Source: Yoonia rosea (GTDB lineage Bacteria > Pseudomonadota > Alphaproteobacteria > Rhodobacterales > Rhodobacteraceae). Taken from it: a stretch of 64,000 bases of DNA. Positions 18,446 through 26,783 of the stretch are shown in pieces. The DNA lies in contig NZ_FTPR01000004.1 of assembly GCF_900156505.1 (NCBI RefSeq), forward strand, positions 211,014-275,013, read 5' to 3'. The position numbers were made by a program, and so were the translations under genes. Numbering within the stretch: the first letter of the stretch is position 1; the number at the start of each line of letters is the position of its first letter. The notes beneath the pieces are model-generated. The model had not been told where the DNA came from. It was given only the letters and a program-made list of their open reading frames with translations, and made no database searches.

Positions 18446-19828
18446 ATGACAGTAAAAAGCCTTGGAAATCCCTATTCATCCGAAACCGACCTGCGCCATG
18501 GCGTCGATTGCGGGTGCGCCGGTTGCGTGACCTCAGCGGTAGAAAAACAGGGTGGCCCCGACCTGAGCACGAGCGAGGGCATGCTGGAACGTGCCGTTGA
18601 AAGCGCGATTGTGCGGTCGGTTTTTGGCCAGAGCGATATCGGCCGCCGGTCCTTTATGGGCATGATGGGCGGCACCACGATGGCCGCCGCGCTGGCGTCG
18701 GTGTTCCCGATGGATCAGGCGAAGGCGGCTATCCTCGACAATCTCGGGCCACCCGAGAAGACAGACCTGAACATCGGATTTGTGCCGATCACCTGTGCGA
18801 CGCCGATCATCATGGCGCAGCCTCTGGGCTTTTACGAACGCTACGGTTTGAACGCGCAAGTGATCAAGACGGCGGGCTGGGCCGTGGCACGCGACAAATC
18901 GCTGAACGGCGAATATGACGCCAGCCACATGCTGACACCAATGCCGCTGGCGATGACGCTGGGTGCGGGGTCGATTGCGGAACCCTACATCATGCCCGCC
19001 GTTGAAAACATCAACGGGCAGGCGATTGTTCTGTCCAACGAGCACCTTGATAAGCGCGATCCGACACAGTGGAAGGGCTTTACCTTCGGTGTGCCGTTTG
19101 AATACTCGATGCACAACTTCCTGCTGCGCTACTATGTTGCCGAATTCGGTCTGGACCCTGATGTCGACATCCAGATCCGTGTTGTGCCGCCGCCCGAGAT
19201 GGTTGCAAACCTGCGTGCGGGCAACCTTGACGGCTATCTGTCGCCTGATCCGTTCAACCAGCGTGCTGTGTTTGAAGGCATCGGCTTTATCCATCTGCTG
19301 ACCAAAGAGATCTGGGAAGGCCACCCATGCTGTGCATTTGCCGCGCCGCTGTCATTTGCGCAGGAATTGCCCAACACCTATGGCGCACTGCTCAAGTCGA
19401 TCATCGACGCAACACAATACGCGTCGGCCGCCGAGAACCGCAAAGAGATTTCCGAGGCGATTGCGCCGACCAACTATCTCAACCAGCCCGTGACTGTCAT
19501 CGAGCAGGTGCTGACCGGCACCTACGCGGACGGTCTGGGCGAGGTGCAGCGCGTGCCTGACCGGATCGATTTCGACCCCTTCCCATGGCATTCGATGGGC
19601 GTGTGGATCCTGACGCAGATGAAGCGCTGGGGCTATATCGAGGGTGATGTGGACTACAAAGCTGTGGCAGAGCAGGTTTATCTGGCCGCCGACTGTAAGA
19701 AAGTCATGGAGGACCTCGGTTATGAGGCACCCGACGTGACCTACAAGTCGCACACCATCATGGGCAAGACGTTCGATTACAATGAACCCGAAGCCTACGT
19801 CGATAGCTTTGCGATCAAGAAAGGCTAA
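18446..19828 (+). CDS. ABC transporter substrate-binding protein (NrtA/CynA-like, cyanate)
   Basis: 460 residues. The NMT1/NrtA-type periplasmic binding fold is recognisable from LNIGFVPITCATPIIMAQPLGFYERYGL and GYLSPDPFNQRAV. A twin-arginine signal (RRSFMG at 67-72, then a hydrophobic run) sits unusually far from the N-terminus. It is preceded by 66 residues containing C22-G-C24-AG-C27. The ATG at 18446 is selected by its AGGAG site; a GTG at 18392 is less likely. First gene of the cyanate unit, 5 bases before the permease gene. Substrate inferred from the cynS partner; nitrate or other anions remain possible. Confidence 0.85.
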   Translation: MTVKSLGNPYSSETDLRHGVDCGCAGCVTSAVEKQGGPDLSTSEGMLERAVESAIVRSVFGQSDIGRRSFMGMMGGTTMAAALASVFPMDQAKAAILDNLGPPEKTDLNIGFVPITCATPIIMAQPLGFYERYGLNAQVIKTAGWAVARDKSLNGEYDASHMLTPMPLAMTLGAGSIAEPYIMPAVENINGQAIVLSNEHLDKRDPTQWKGFTFGVPFEYSMHNFLLRYYVAEFGLDPDVDIQIRVVPPPEMVANLRAGNLDGYLSPDPFNQRAVFEGIGFIHLLTKEIWEGHPCCAFAAPLSFAQELPNTYGALLKSIIDATQYASAAENRKEISEAIAPTNYLNQPVTVIEQVLTGTYADGLGEVQRVPDRIDFDPFPWHSMGVWILTQMKRWGYIEGDVDYKAVAEQVYLAADCKKVMEDLGYEAPDVTYKSHTIMGKTFDYNEPEAYVDSFAIKKG

Positions 19829-19833
19829 GGCAA

Positions 19834-20667
19834 ATGCCCATCAGCTCACTGAACTTTCGTGCAGCTATCCTGTCGCTCACTCTGCTGATTGTCGGCCTCC
19901 TGATCTGGGAGGCCGCCATTCCCGCACAAAAGGCGGTAGGCGAATTGACGGAATATGAACTTCTGACAGGGGGTGGCCAGCCCAAAGCCGGTGTGCCACC
20001 GCCCAGTCAGGTGATCGCCAAGGCTTGGGAACAGCTCAGTGATCCTTTCTATGATGCTGGTCCCAACGACAAAGGGATTGGCATCCAGATCGGCTATTCG
20101 ATCTACCGTGTGCTGGTGGGCTATGCGCTTGCTGCTGTCATTGCCATTCCGCTGGGCTTTCTGATCGGGATGTCACCGCTCGCCTACAAGGCGCTGAACC
20201 CCTTCATTCAGGTGTTGCGCCCGATTTCGCCCTTGGCATGGATGCCGCTTGCGCTTTTCGTGATCCAGGATAGCGAGGCAAGTGCGATCTTTGTGATCTT
20301 CATCTGTTCGATCTGGCCGATGCTGATCAACACAGCCTTCGGCGTGGCCGGTGTGCGCGAGGATTGGGTCAACGTGGCCCGGACACATGAGCTGAACCCG
20401 CTCAAAACCGCGTTTACCGTGATCCTGCCTGCCGCAGCGCCGACGATCCTGACCGGGATGCGCATTTCCATCGGCATCGCATGGCTGGTGATTGTGGCGG
20501 CTGAGATGCTCGTGGGGGGAACCGGCATTGGTTACTACGTCTGGAACGAGTGGAACAACCTCGATCTGACCTCTGTGATCTTTTCCATCCTGATGATTGG
20601 CGTCGTGGGCATGGGGCTTGATGCAGCCCTCGGCTTTGTCCAGCGCGCCGTTTCTTACGCTGAATAG
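19834..20667 (+). CDS. ABC transporter permease (NrtB/CynB-like)
   Basis: 277 residues with about six membrane helices and the BPD_transp_1 EAA loop (DWVNVARTHELNPLKTAFTV followed by ILPAAAPTILTGMR). A roughly 60-residue segment between the first two helices is typical of the nitrate/taurine/cyanate branch. It begins 5 bases after the binding-protein gene and is followed 9 bases later by the ATPase gene, so the three form one transporter in the inner membrane. Confidence 0.92.
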   Translation: MPISSLNFRAAILSLTLLIVGLLIWEAAIPAQKAVGELTEYELLTGGGQPKAGVPPPSQVIAKAWEQLSDPFYDAGPNDKGIGIQIGYSIYRVLVGYALAAVIAIPLGFLIGMSPLAYKALNPFIQVLRPISPLAWMPLALFVIQDSEASAIFVIFICSIWPMLINTAFGVAGVREDWVNVARTHELNPLKTAFTVILPAAAPTILTGMRISIGIAWLVIVAAEMLVGGTGIGYYVWNEWNNLDLTSVIFSILMIGVVGMGLDAALGFVQRAVSYAE

Positions 20668-20676
20668 GACCAAGAT

Positions 20677-21576
20677 ATGAAACCGTTTCTAAGCGTCGAG
20701 AACCTGACACAACGCTATCCCGATGGCGCGGGCGGGGAACTGACAGTCTTTGAGGATGCCACCTTTGGTGTCGAGAAGGGCGAGTTTGTCGTGATCCTTG
20801 GCCACTCTGGCTGTGGCAAATCCACGATCATGAATATCCTTGCAGGTCTGTCTGACCCGACATCCGGTGTGGTCATCATGGACGGGACCGAGGTGAAGGG
20901 CCCCAGCCTTGACCGCGGTGTTGTGTTCCAGAACTATTCCCTGTTGCCGTGGCTTTCGACCCTCAAGAATGTCACTTTTGGCGTCTCTGCGCGGCACCCG
21001 GAATGGTCCAAGGCGCAGGTAATTGAGCATTCAACCAAGTACCTTGCGATGGTGGGGCTTGAGGGTGATGTGATCCACCGCAAGCCCAGCCAGCTTTCGG
21101 GCGGGATGCGCCAGCGTGTGTCGATTGCGCGCGCTTTTGCCAATCACCCCAAGCTTTTGTTGCTGGACGAACCTTTTGGCGCGCTTGATGCGCTGACACG
21201 CGGCACGATCCAGGATGAGCTGTTGAAAATCTGGAGCGGGACGGAACAGACCGTATTCATGATCACCCATGATATCGACGAGGCGATCCTGCTGGCGGAC
21301 CGCATTCTGCTGATGACGAACGGTCCCTATGCCCGTGTCGCCGAGAGTGTGGAGATCACGATCCCGCGTCCGCGCAACCGGACCGAGATCATCGAGCATC
21401 CCAACTACTATGCGATCCGCAACCATCTGGTCACCTTCCTTGGCAAGCGGTCCAAGGAAATGGCAGGCCAGAAGACCGGAGGGGGCAGCAATCGCCCTGA
21501 TCCGGTACGGATCGATAAGACCGAACCTGAAGAACCAGAAAACGCGCCGCCTGCGCTGCGGGCCGTCAACGAATAA
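20677..21576 (+). CDS. ABC transporter ATP-binding protein (NrtD/CynD-like)
   Basis: 299 residues. Walker A is GHSGCGKST, the Q-loop FQNYSLLPW, the ABC signature LSGGMRQRV, Walker B LLLLDEPFGALD and the switch His lies in ITHDIDEA. The C-terminal 60 residues form a charged, Pro-rich tail absent from the shortest homologues. It energises the adjacent permease. The spacing of 17 bases to cynS and the GGAGGAG site there support an operon. Confidence 0.92.
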   Translation: MKPFLSVENLTQRYPDGAGGELTVFEDATFGVEKGEFVVILGHSGCGKSTIMNILAGLSDPTSGVVIMDGTEVKGPSLDRGVVFQNYSLLPWLSTLKNVTFGVSARHPEWSKAQVIEHSTKYLAMVGLEGDVIHRKPSQLSGGMRQRVSIARAFANHPKLLLLDEPFGALDALTRGTIQDELLKIWSGTEQTVFMITHDIDEAILLADRILLMTNGPYARVAESVEITIPRPRNRTEIIEHPNYYAIRNHLVTFLGKRSKEMAGQKTGGGSNRPDPVRIDKTEPEEPENAPPALRAVNE

Positions 21577-21593
21577 CCACCGGAGGAGCAACA

Positions 21594-22061
21594 ATGAAAG
21601 ACCTCACCATGACCGAAATGATGACCAAAGAAGATGTCACCGCCATGATCCTGTCGGCCAAGAAAACAGCCGGTCTGACATGGGAACAAATCGCCGAAAA
21701 GATCGGGATGTCACCTGTCTGGACCCATTCCGCAGCGATGGGGATGAATGCTTTCCCGGCTGACAAGGCCAAGCTGATGGTGAGCGTGATGGGCCTGCCG
21801 CAAGAGGCGGAATCCGTGCTGGTAGAGAGCCCAACAAAGATCTGGGAGCAAGCGGTGCCGACTGACCCCTGCATCTACCGGTTTTATGAGATTGTTGGTG
21901 TCTACGGCCCGACCCTGAAGGCGCTGATTCAGGAAAAATTCGGTGACGGCATTATGTCCGCGATTGATTTCAACATGTCCGTCACCCGCGAGGAAAACCC
22001 CAAAGGCGACCGCGTGAAGGTTGAAATGTCGGGTAAGTATCTTGGCTATAACAGCTGGTAA
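21594..22061 (+). CDS. cynS: cyanate hydratase (cyanase)
   Basis: 155 residues. It converts cyanate plus bicarbonate to ammonia and CO2 and works as a decamer in the cytosol. The catalytic triad known from E. coli is present at the same numbers: R96, E99 (YRFYE) and S122 (GIMSAI). The N-terminal helical domain and GDGIMSAIDF block are canonical. The start has a GGAGGAG ribosome-binding site; an internal ATG at 21609 is less likely. No cynT-type carbonic anhydrase adjoins it, so bicarbonate resupply must come from elsewhere. Confidence 0.96.
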   Translation: MKDLTMTEMMTKEDVTAMILSAKKTAGLTWEQIAEKIGMSPVWTHSAAMGMNAFPADKAKLMVSVMGLPQEAESVLVESPTKIWEQAVPTDPCIYRFYEIVGVYGPTLKALIQEKFGDGIMSAIDFNMSVTREENPKGDRVKVEMSGKYLGYNSW

Positions 22062-22802
22062 GCGATTTGGCGCGGCAGGTCCAACTTGCCGTGCCACCCT
22101 GTCCCGTTCGGGAAACGTTCACGATGATAGCGTCAATTGCTTTGGTCTGCCCGACCAACCGCAGCATTCCGTTGTTTATGTCAAAGGCTGTTTCACCTGT
22201 CGGCTGCGCGATGGGCTCGCCGTGTCACCTCAACATGATCGATAGCCCTCAGGCCACCGAATGCTATCGTTCTCACCCTGCGGCAACTATTCTAACCGAT
22301 ACCACCAAAGAAACGAATCTCTTGGGTCTACCGTGATGCGCGCAAGCCTACCTTTGTGAACGAGGCGCACGAATGTGACGATTCTGCGATCTGTTTTTTG
22401 CCAAGCCCATGAACGGAAGCAAGTTTGTGTCAAGGGCTGTCACCGCAGTGGTGAAAGAGGCCGAGTAAGCCTGTCGCGCTGCGTATATGTTTCATTTCAG
22501 TGGCTTGCGCCGCAAAAATTCATGAATTGTCGGGTGCTGGCAGAGGTAGCATGCAACCTGCGCGGATTTCTTGCTGCGTGTCACGGCTAAAAACGCCACG
22601 CTTTCATCCAACTTTTGCCGCAATCGAGCGGCAGTCTTCATGACATCGTATTAAGCATGGTTACTCCCACTCGTTACTACTCACAGCGAGACGCTGCCCC
22701 GGAAGAGGCAGCGTCTTTTGCTTTGTAATGAGTTGTGGTTTTACATGGGAATGAGTTGCGATCACGTGTGCCGTCGAAGCCGATCTGGCGCGCGTCGCAG
22801 AC
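22062..22802. other. 740-base gap without a supported gene
   Basis: Short open frames are present but none has a credible start, composition or family. A 9-bp hairpin (22069-22077 with 22087-22095) follows the cynS stop without a T-run, so it may protect the mRNA end and is not a clear terminator. A strong terminator at 22689-22719 has no gene in front of it, so the region may hold a small RNA. Base composition is lower in GC than the cyn genes. Confidence 0.5.
22689..22719 (+). terminator. rho-independent terminator without an obvious gene
   Basis: AGACGCTGCC (22689-22698) pairs perfectly with GGCAGCGTCT (22707-22716) across an 8-base loop, followed by TTTT. The 10-bp perfect stem is stronger than most in this window. 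The cynS stop is more than 620 bases upstream, so it may end a small RNA. Confidence 0.75.
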
Positions 22803-23561
22803 CTACCCCGTAGAATCGATCGAAGTCAGAGGCGCGCGCATCGACGCCACATGCGCGGCTTTGCGGATCGACTGGACGTCGCGTGAAAGGACGCCCTTAA
22901 TGTCACTGGCGTTCATCCAGATCAGGTATTCTTCATTCGTGATCTGCTTGTCTGGTCCGACCCATGCGCCCGGTTCACAATGTGTGTAGCCATACCGCAG
23001 GTGCGCGCCTTTGGCGGCAAGATACCTTGGGACAAAGGCGAAAACAAAGTCAGGCGACCATGCCTGCTGCAGGATTTCAAAGAGAAGGCGGGACAACAGA
23101 CTGGTCGCACCATGGCTGCGTGGCCCACCGAGGCCATGTGAGGGCAACCAGAAATCACCACAATAGCCTACCGAACCTGTCACCGTTTTGAGCGCCTCGG
23201 GACCTTGAAAAAACGTCAGATCAGGATCGGGGGTTGTGTCGGGGACGATGTATTTGTGGCGATGCATGTCCAGATGCTTGCCCAGCGAAATGCCTGGAAG
23301 ATCGAGCAAGCGTACAGCTTGCGTATGGACCAGCTGGTCAAGTTCGTTGAAGCCGCAAATCCAGAAGCCGTTCGTTGCATCAATAAAGGAACATGCCGTG
23401 TCAAAGAGCGGCGACATGTCCCCCCTGTCCACGCAAGTGCTGCGGTAATAGCGGTAAAGGGCGAAATCGTCCCCAACCTCAATGCGCATTCCAGAGTCTT
23501 CAAGATCTCGTAAGATAACCGACACGTTTTGAACCGTGCCAAAAATGCTCCGCGCCGACAT
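22803..23561 (-). CDS. hypothetical protein, possible GNAT-like fold
   Basis: 252 residues, soluble. Segments such as FALYRYYRSTCVDRG near the N-terminus, then FIDATNGFWICGFNELDQLV and, at about 155-200, TSLLSRLLFEILQQAW / FVFAFVPRYLAAKGAHLRYG recall the helix-strand order of acetyltransferase-like folds. No canonical acetyl-CoA loop is visible. I do not recognise the family. It follows the LysR-HTH gene on the same strand by 84 bases and may be controlled by it. The region is A+T-richer than the chromosome around it. Confidence 0.6.
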   Translation of the reverse strand: MSARSIFGTVQNVSVILRDLEDSGMRIEVGDDFALYRYYRSTCVDRGDMSPLFDTACSFIDATNGFWICGFNELDQLVHTQAVRLLDLPGISLGKHLDMHRHKYIVPDTTPDPDLTFFQGPEALKTVTGSVGYCGDFWLPSHGLGGPRSHGATSLLSRLLFEILQQAWSPDFVFAFVPRYLAAKGAHLRYGYTHCEPGAWVGPDKQITNEEYLIWMNASDIKGVLSRDVQSIRKAAHVASMRAPLTSIDSTG

Positions 23562-23645
23562 ATCCTGCCTCTCGATTTATCGTTGCGCTTTTCGCAACAC
23601 AGTGCCTTTACGGCTTGATACTATGTAGTCGTTTTTGGTGCCGCG

Positions 23646-24584
23646 TCACAATGTCGAGTGTGACGCTTTGCGTGGTTGTGGCAATTGAGTCACTGCCGAC
23701 GGATGGTCGGGTAGCGCATCCATAATAAAATCTGCGGGCATTTTGGGGCGGTCGGTATCTGAAACCGCATCAATCTCGACTTGTTCGGTAATGACCGCAA
23801 GAATGATCAATCCCGGCGTTCCATCCGGAAAAACGCCACCAAGTAGCAGTCTCTGGAAGGTGCCCGGTTCCGGTTCTCCGCCGTCCTTTGGCAGGTGGGC
23901 AAGGATGTGGTCAAGCCGCACCCCACCTTCATCATAGATGCGGGAATAAGCGCCTGCGGTGAATTCGTCATATTCGTCACCGGCATCATCTTCGGTGATA
24001 AGTTTGCCGATCGCGCTTTGCGATACTCTGGCTCCAAACCAGCGCGCGTAGGCAGATTCCTTGCCAATATGCACAAAGACCCAACCAGCCGGCCCCTTGC
24101 GGTACAGGACCGTATAAGGCTTAATTTCTTCCATTGCTTCATGTTCAATTTGCGTTTGTGCTTTCCCCCACGCAGCAAAGGTCTTTTTGAGCAATGGCAG
24201 ACCATTCATTGCAATTTGAGAGACGGGGTGTTGCTGAGAGTAATAGACCCGTCCTGCGGAATCCGTGAACTGAAGCTTCTCAAGTCCGCCCGAGGTGCTT
24301 TTCTTCAAGACAGACTGTCCAGACCATGTGTCCAACTCCAACAGAAGGGTTTTCGCCTTGTCCAGAGCTTCAGTCGCAAAAGACGTCAGTTGATATTGGC
24401 GGTCGACGACCTCGAACAACTTTTGCTGCATTATCACCTCAAGATCGGTGATATGCCGTCGGACAGTCTGGCGGGTTGTGCCAAGTTCATCGCTTGCTTT
24501 GGACAGATTCAAGTGTCTGCTCAAGCAAACGAATGCACGTAGCATGTCGACCGTAACGCCAGTGTTGTTCTTCGATTGGTTCAA
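23646..24584 (-). CDS. LysR-type helix-turn-helix protein with a non-LysR sensor half
   Basis: About 312 residues. Residues 10-70 form a LysR-type winged helix (MLRAFVCLSRHLNLSKASDELGTTRQTVRRHI split over two helices). After it comes no LysR substrate-binding domain but a region around YTVLYRKGPAGWVFVHIGKE and SAYARWFGARV that resembles a PAS-like sensor. The TTG at 24584 is chosen because GGAGGG stands directly before it; an ATG 6 codons upstream (24602) has no ribosome-binding site. Probably a regulator of itself and the downstream gene; ligand unknown. Confidence 0.65.
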   Translation of the reverse strand: MNQSKNNTGVTVDMLRAFVCLSRHLNLSKASDELGTTRQTVRRHITDLEVIMQQKLFEVVDRQYQLTSFATEALDKAKTLLLELDTWSGQSVLKKSTSGGLEKLQFTDSAGRVYYSQQHPVSQIAMNGLPLLKKTFAAWGKAQTQIEHEAMEEIKPYTVLYRKGPAGWVFVHIGKESAYARWFGARVSQSAIGKLITEDDAGDEYDEFTAGAYSRIYDEGGVRLDHILAHLPKDGGEPEPGTFQRLLLGGVFPDGTPGLIILAVITEQVEIDAVSDTDRPKMPADFIMDALPDHPSAVTQLPQPRKASHSTL

Positions 24585-24896
24585 GGTCCCTCCGGCTCTC
24601 ATTGTAAATCGAGATGCAACAAATCAATAGATACTAACAATTGTGCCAATGTTTGGCTTGCAACGGTGTACAAATGAGGACCAAAATATAGCTTTTTCGA
24701 GAAGAACGCCTCGTTTGAAGTGCGGAGCGCATTTCTTGAGCACACTTTCCAGGGTGAAAGGCGACACCCCTGTAAACCATAGCGGGAATGCCCTTCGGTT
24801 CATGCAGGAATACGACACGACAGCGATCAAAATCCCTAGTGTCGCCATCCTTTGGCCATTTTGGTTTGAAAACTTGAGGCAGCTAAAGGAGTTGCC

Positions 24897-25163
24897 ATGC
24901 CTGTCGCCAATTTGATTGATTATACGACCACGCTTTCGAGCCCGCCGCCCGGATCTGTCAATGTACTGATCGGAAAGAAGGTTGAAGGCCCAGGTGGCCA
25001 ATGGGTTCCTTGTGCGACCAAGATGGCCGATGGCGCGTATTATTCGGGGCTCTTTCAGGTCGGGCCCGGCAAACGGCAGGTTTGCGCAGCGAGCGTATCA
25101 TTTCATTGTCCGAACGAGGCGCTTTCTCGCGCCATTGATCTGGCGTCTTCTGCTGCCGCCTGA
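24897..25163 (+). CDS. small hypothetical protein (88 aa)
   Basis: A good AAAGGAG ribosome-binding site lies 5 bases before the ATG. The product is 88 residues, mildly hydrophilic, with VNVLIGKKVEGPGGQWVPC in the middle and two later cysteines (QVCAAS, FHCPNE). No signal peptide or known domain is visible. It stands alone, divergent from the LysR-HTH gene with a gap of about 310 bases. I judge it real from the start signal; the function is unknown. Confidence 0.5.
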   Translation: MPVANLIDYTTTLSSPPPGSVNVLIGKKVEGPGGQWVPCATKMADGAYYSGLFQVGPGKRQVCAASVSFHCPNEALSRAIDLASSAAA

Positions 25164-25799
25164 TCCCGTTTTTCACAAGATTACTGTCTAAGCTGCGTCC
25201 TGAAAGGGAAACTCTGCTTTGCTGTTGCTCAACAAAATAGAACAGCGCTCGTAACAAGCACTGTTCTAAAATACTAAAGAAGCGGCTATCGCCAAACCAA
25301 CCGGAAACTAGATAATCTTTACTGTAACTTGTTGATTGACGGCGCCAGTGGCCTCACACACCAACAGACACCGTCAAATCAAACAGATGCACGACGACAC
25401 AAACAGTTACTCGTGAAACACATCGATTGGATGCGAATACTCACTACACCCACTCACTACCCACCGACCACAAACATAGCGTGTCCGGCATCATTTTTTT
25501 CGCCTGTCTTGAGGTTCAAAACAATTCTCTAAATTTCTAACGACATGGGTATATTTTTCATACAGTGATGTATGAAAAATCATACATCAATCGGGTGTGT
25601 TCTCTAAGGCCCAGACAAGGGTCCATTATAGCTGTGCCCTGAGAACATGTCGCGATCGTCAACGCGTTACGCACTTCTTGTCGGGAGTGGATGGATCAAG
25701 CTGGGTAAATCCCTGCGAAGAATGGCAAACGTATTTGCCAGGAACTATGCTACCATGTTTGCAGCGCGATCCTGCGGTTGGAATTGGGAGCATAGCAAA
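25164..25799. other. 636-base gap without a supported gene
   Basis: No frame here has convincing start signals or family likeness. The stretch contains A+T-rich segments, CACTCACTAC-type repeats near 25440-25470 and the overlapping inverted repeats at 25553-25589. It probably serves as the control region of the GlsB-family gene at 25800, or harbours an unrecognised RNA. Confidence 0.5.
25553..25589. promoter_or_regulatory. two overlapping perfect inverted repeats
   Basis: ATTTTTCATAC (25553-25563) is the exact complement of GTATGAAAAAT (25570-25580). TGATGTATGA (25566-25575) is the exact complement of TCATACATCA (25580-25589). The GTATGA core is shared, so as RNA only one hairpin can form at a time; as DNA it offers three half-sites for a dimeric regulator. 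It stands 211 bases upstream of the GlsB-family start. Confidence 0.6.
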
Positions 25800-26054
25800 A
25801 TGGGCATTCAGAGCATTCTTGTCATAATCATCATCGGCGCAATCGCGGGGTGGTTGGCTGGGCAACTGATCCGTGGGTTCGGCTTTGGATTGCTGGGCAA
25901 TATTCTCGTAGGTGTTTTGGGTGCTTTTGTTGCAGGGCTGATTTTTCCTGTAATCGGCCTCGGCTTAGGTGGCGGTTTGATCGGAAGTATCATCCACGCC
26001 ACACTTGGCGCCGTCATTCTCTTGTTCCTTATCCGGCTGGTAAAGCGCGCCTGA
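25800..26054 (+). CDS. GlsB/YeaQ/YmgE family stress-response membrane protein
   Basis: 84 residues that are almost wholly membrane-embedded in three segments, with the family's Gly motifs: IIIGAIAGWLAGQLIRG, then LLGNILVGVLGAFVAG and a final Gly-rich helix. The family is annotated as transglycosylase-associated and is induced by stress in several bacteria, but has no proven enzymatic activity. The ATG at 25800 begins directly at MGIQS; a longer upstream frame is not typical. Confidence 0.88.
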   Translation: MGIQSILVIIIIGAIAGWLAGQLIRGFGFGLLGNILVGVLGAFVAGLIFPVIGLGLGGGLIGSIIHATLGAVILLFLIRLVKRA

Positions 26055-26272
26055 GCGCCTGCCTGCAAAGGGCAGTTTCATGTCGGCATGGCGACGGCGA
26101 CAGGGCCCGCGCTCCTCATCCGGTACTTTGGTGTTGATGGATATCAATCCGGCGCAAAGCAGCGGTGCTATTTTCATCGTGCAGCAACCTTCAAACTGAT
26201 CGCCGTCGCGTACCGCGATGGTCGATGTTTCGTGCTGTGCGTAAAAGCGAATGAAGCGTAAAAGGAAATCAC

Positions 26273-26641
26273 ATGACAAAATTCAATCTGTTCACCGGCG
26301 TGGGTGTCGGCGCGATGATCGTGCTGGGTGCCTGCGCACCGCGACCCGAACCTGTCGCCATGGTGATCTATGCCGAGCCGACATTCGACAAACTTGGCAA
26401 TCCGTCTTGTCGTCCGGGCAATGTTCCGATTGGTGGCGTTTATACAGAAGACCTGCCTTTGTGTGATGTCCTGAACAACGGGCAAACCGCAGGTGTTGTC
26501 CCGCGTATCGCGCAAGACGTGGATAGCGATGGTGTTGGGGTGATCGTTGATCCAGTTGATCCCGATGATCCAAATGGGGGCAACCAGAACCAAAATCAGA
26601 ACCAAAACCAGAATGAAAACCAGAGCCAATCTGGCGCTTGA
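26273..26641 (+). CDS. lipoprotein with Asn/Gln-repeat C-terminus
   Basis: 122 residues. The signal peptide ends in a lipobox with Cys21 (IVLGAC). The middle contains two cysteines (PSCRPG, PLCDVL) and a short acidic DVDSDG / DPVDPDDP stretch resembling a calcium-binding loop. Residues about 103-120 are a run of NQ units coded by near-repeats of AACCAG/AACCAA, likely unstable in length. An AAGGAAA site precedes the ATG. Outer-membrane or periplasmic anchoring is expected; role unknown. Confidence 0.65.
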   Translation: MTKFNLFTGVGVGAMIVLGACAPRPEPVAMVIYAEPTFDKLGNPSCRPGNVPIGGVYTEDLPLCDVLNNGQTAGVVPRIAQDVDSDGVGVIVDPVDPDDPNGGNQNQNQNQNQNENQSQSGA

Positions 26642-26783
26642 GCACGGTTGCGTTCTTTGGCGCGGCACCTCGCGCATTGCCTTACAATTGTTCTGTGCAA
26701 GTGGTGCCGCCTGAATTGACCTATATCATGATCTAAGGTTTTTGCCGCGTCACAGTCTTCCAAAGCATATGGAGGACGACGTG

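Noticed and set aside
22375..22590. 71-codon open frame in the gap after cynS
   Set aside because: Cys/Arg/Val-rich composition, no ribosome-binding site and no recognised motif.
26580..26640. Short tandem repeats as a possible CRISPR remnant
   Set aside because: The repeats are in frame and encode the NQ tail of a lipoprotein; no spacers or conserved long repeats.
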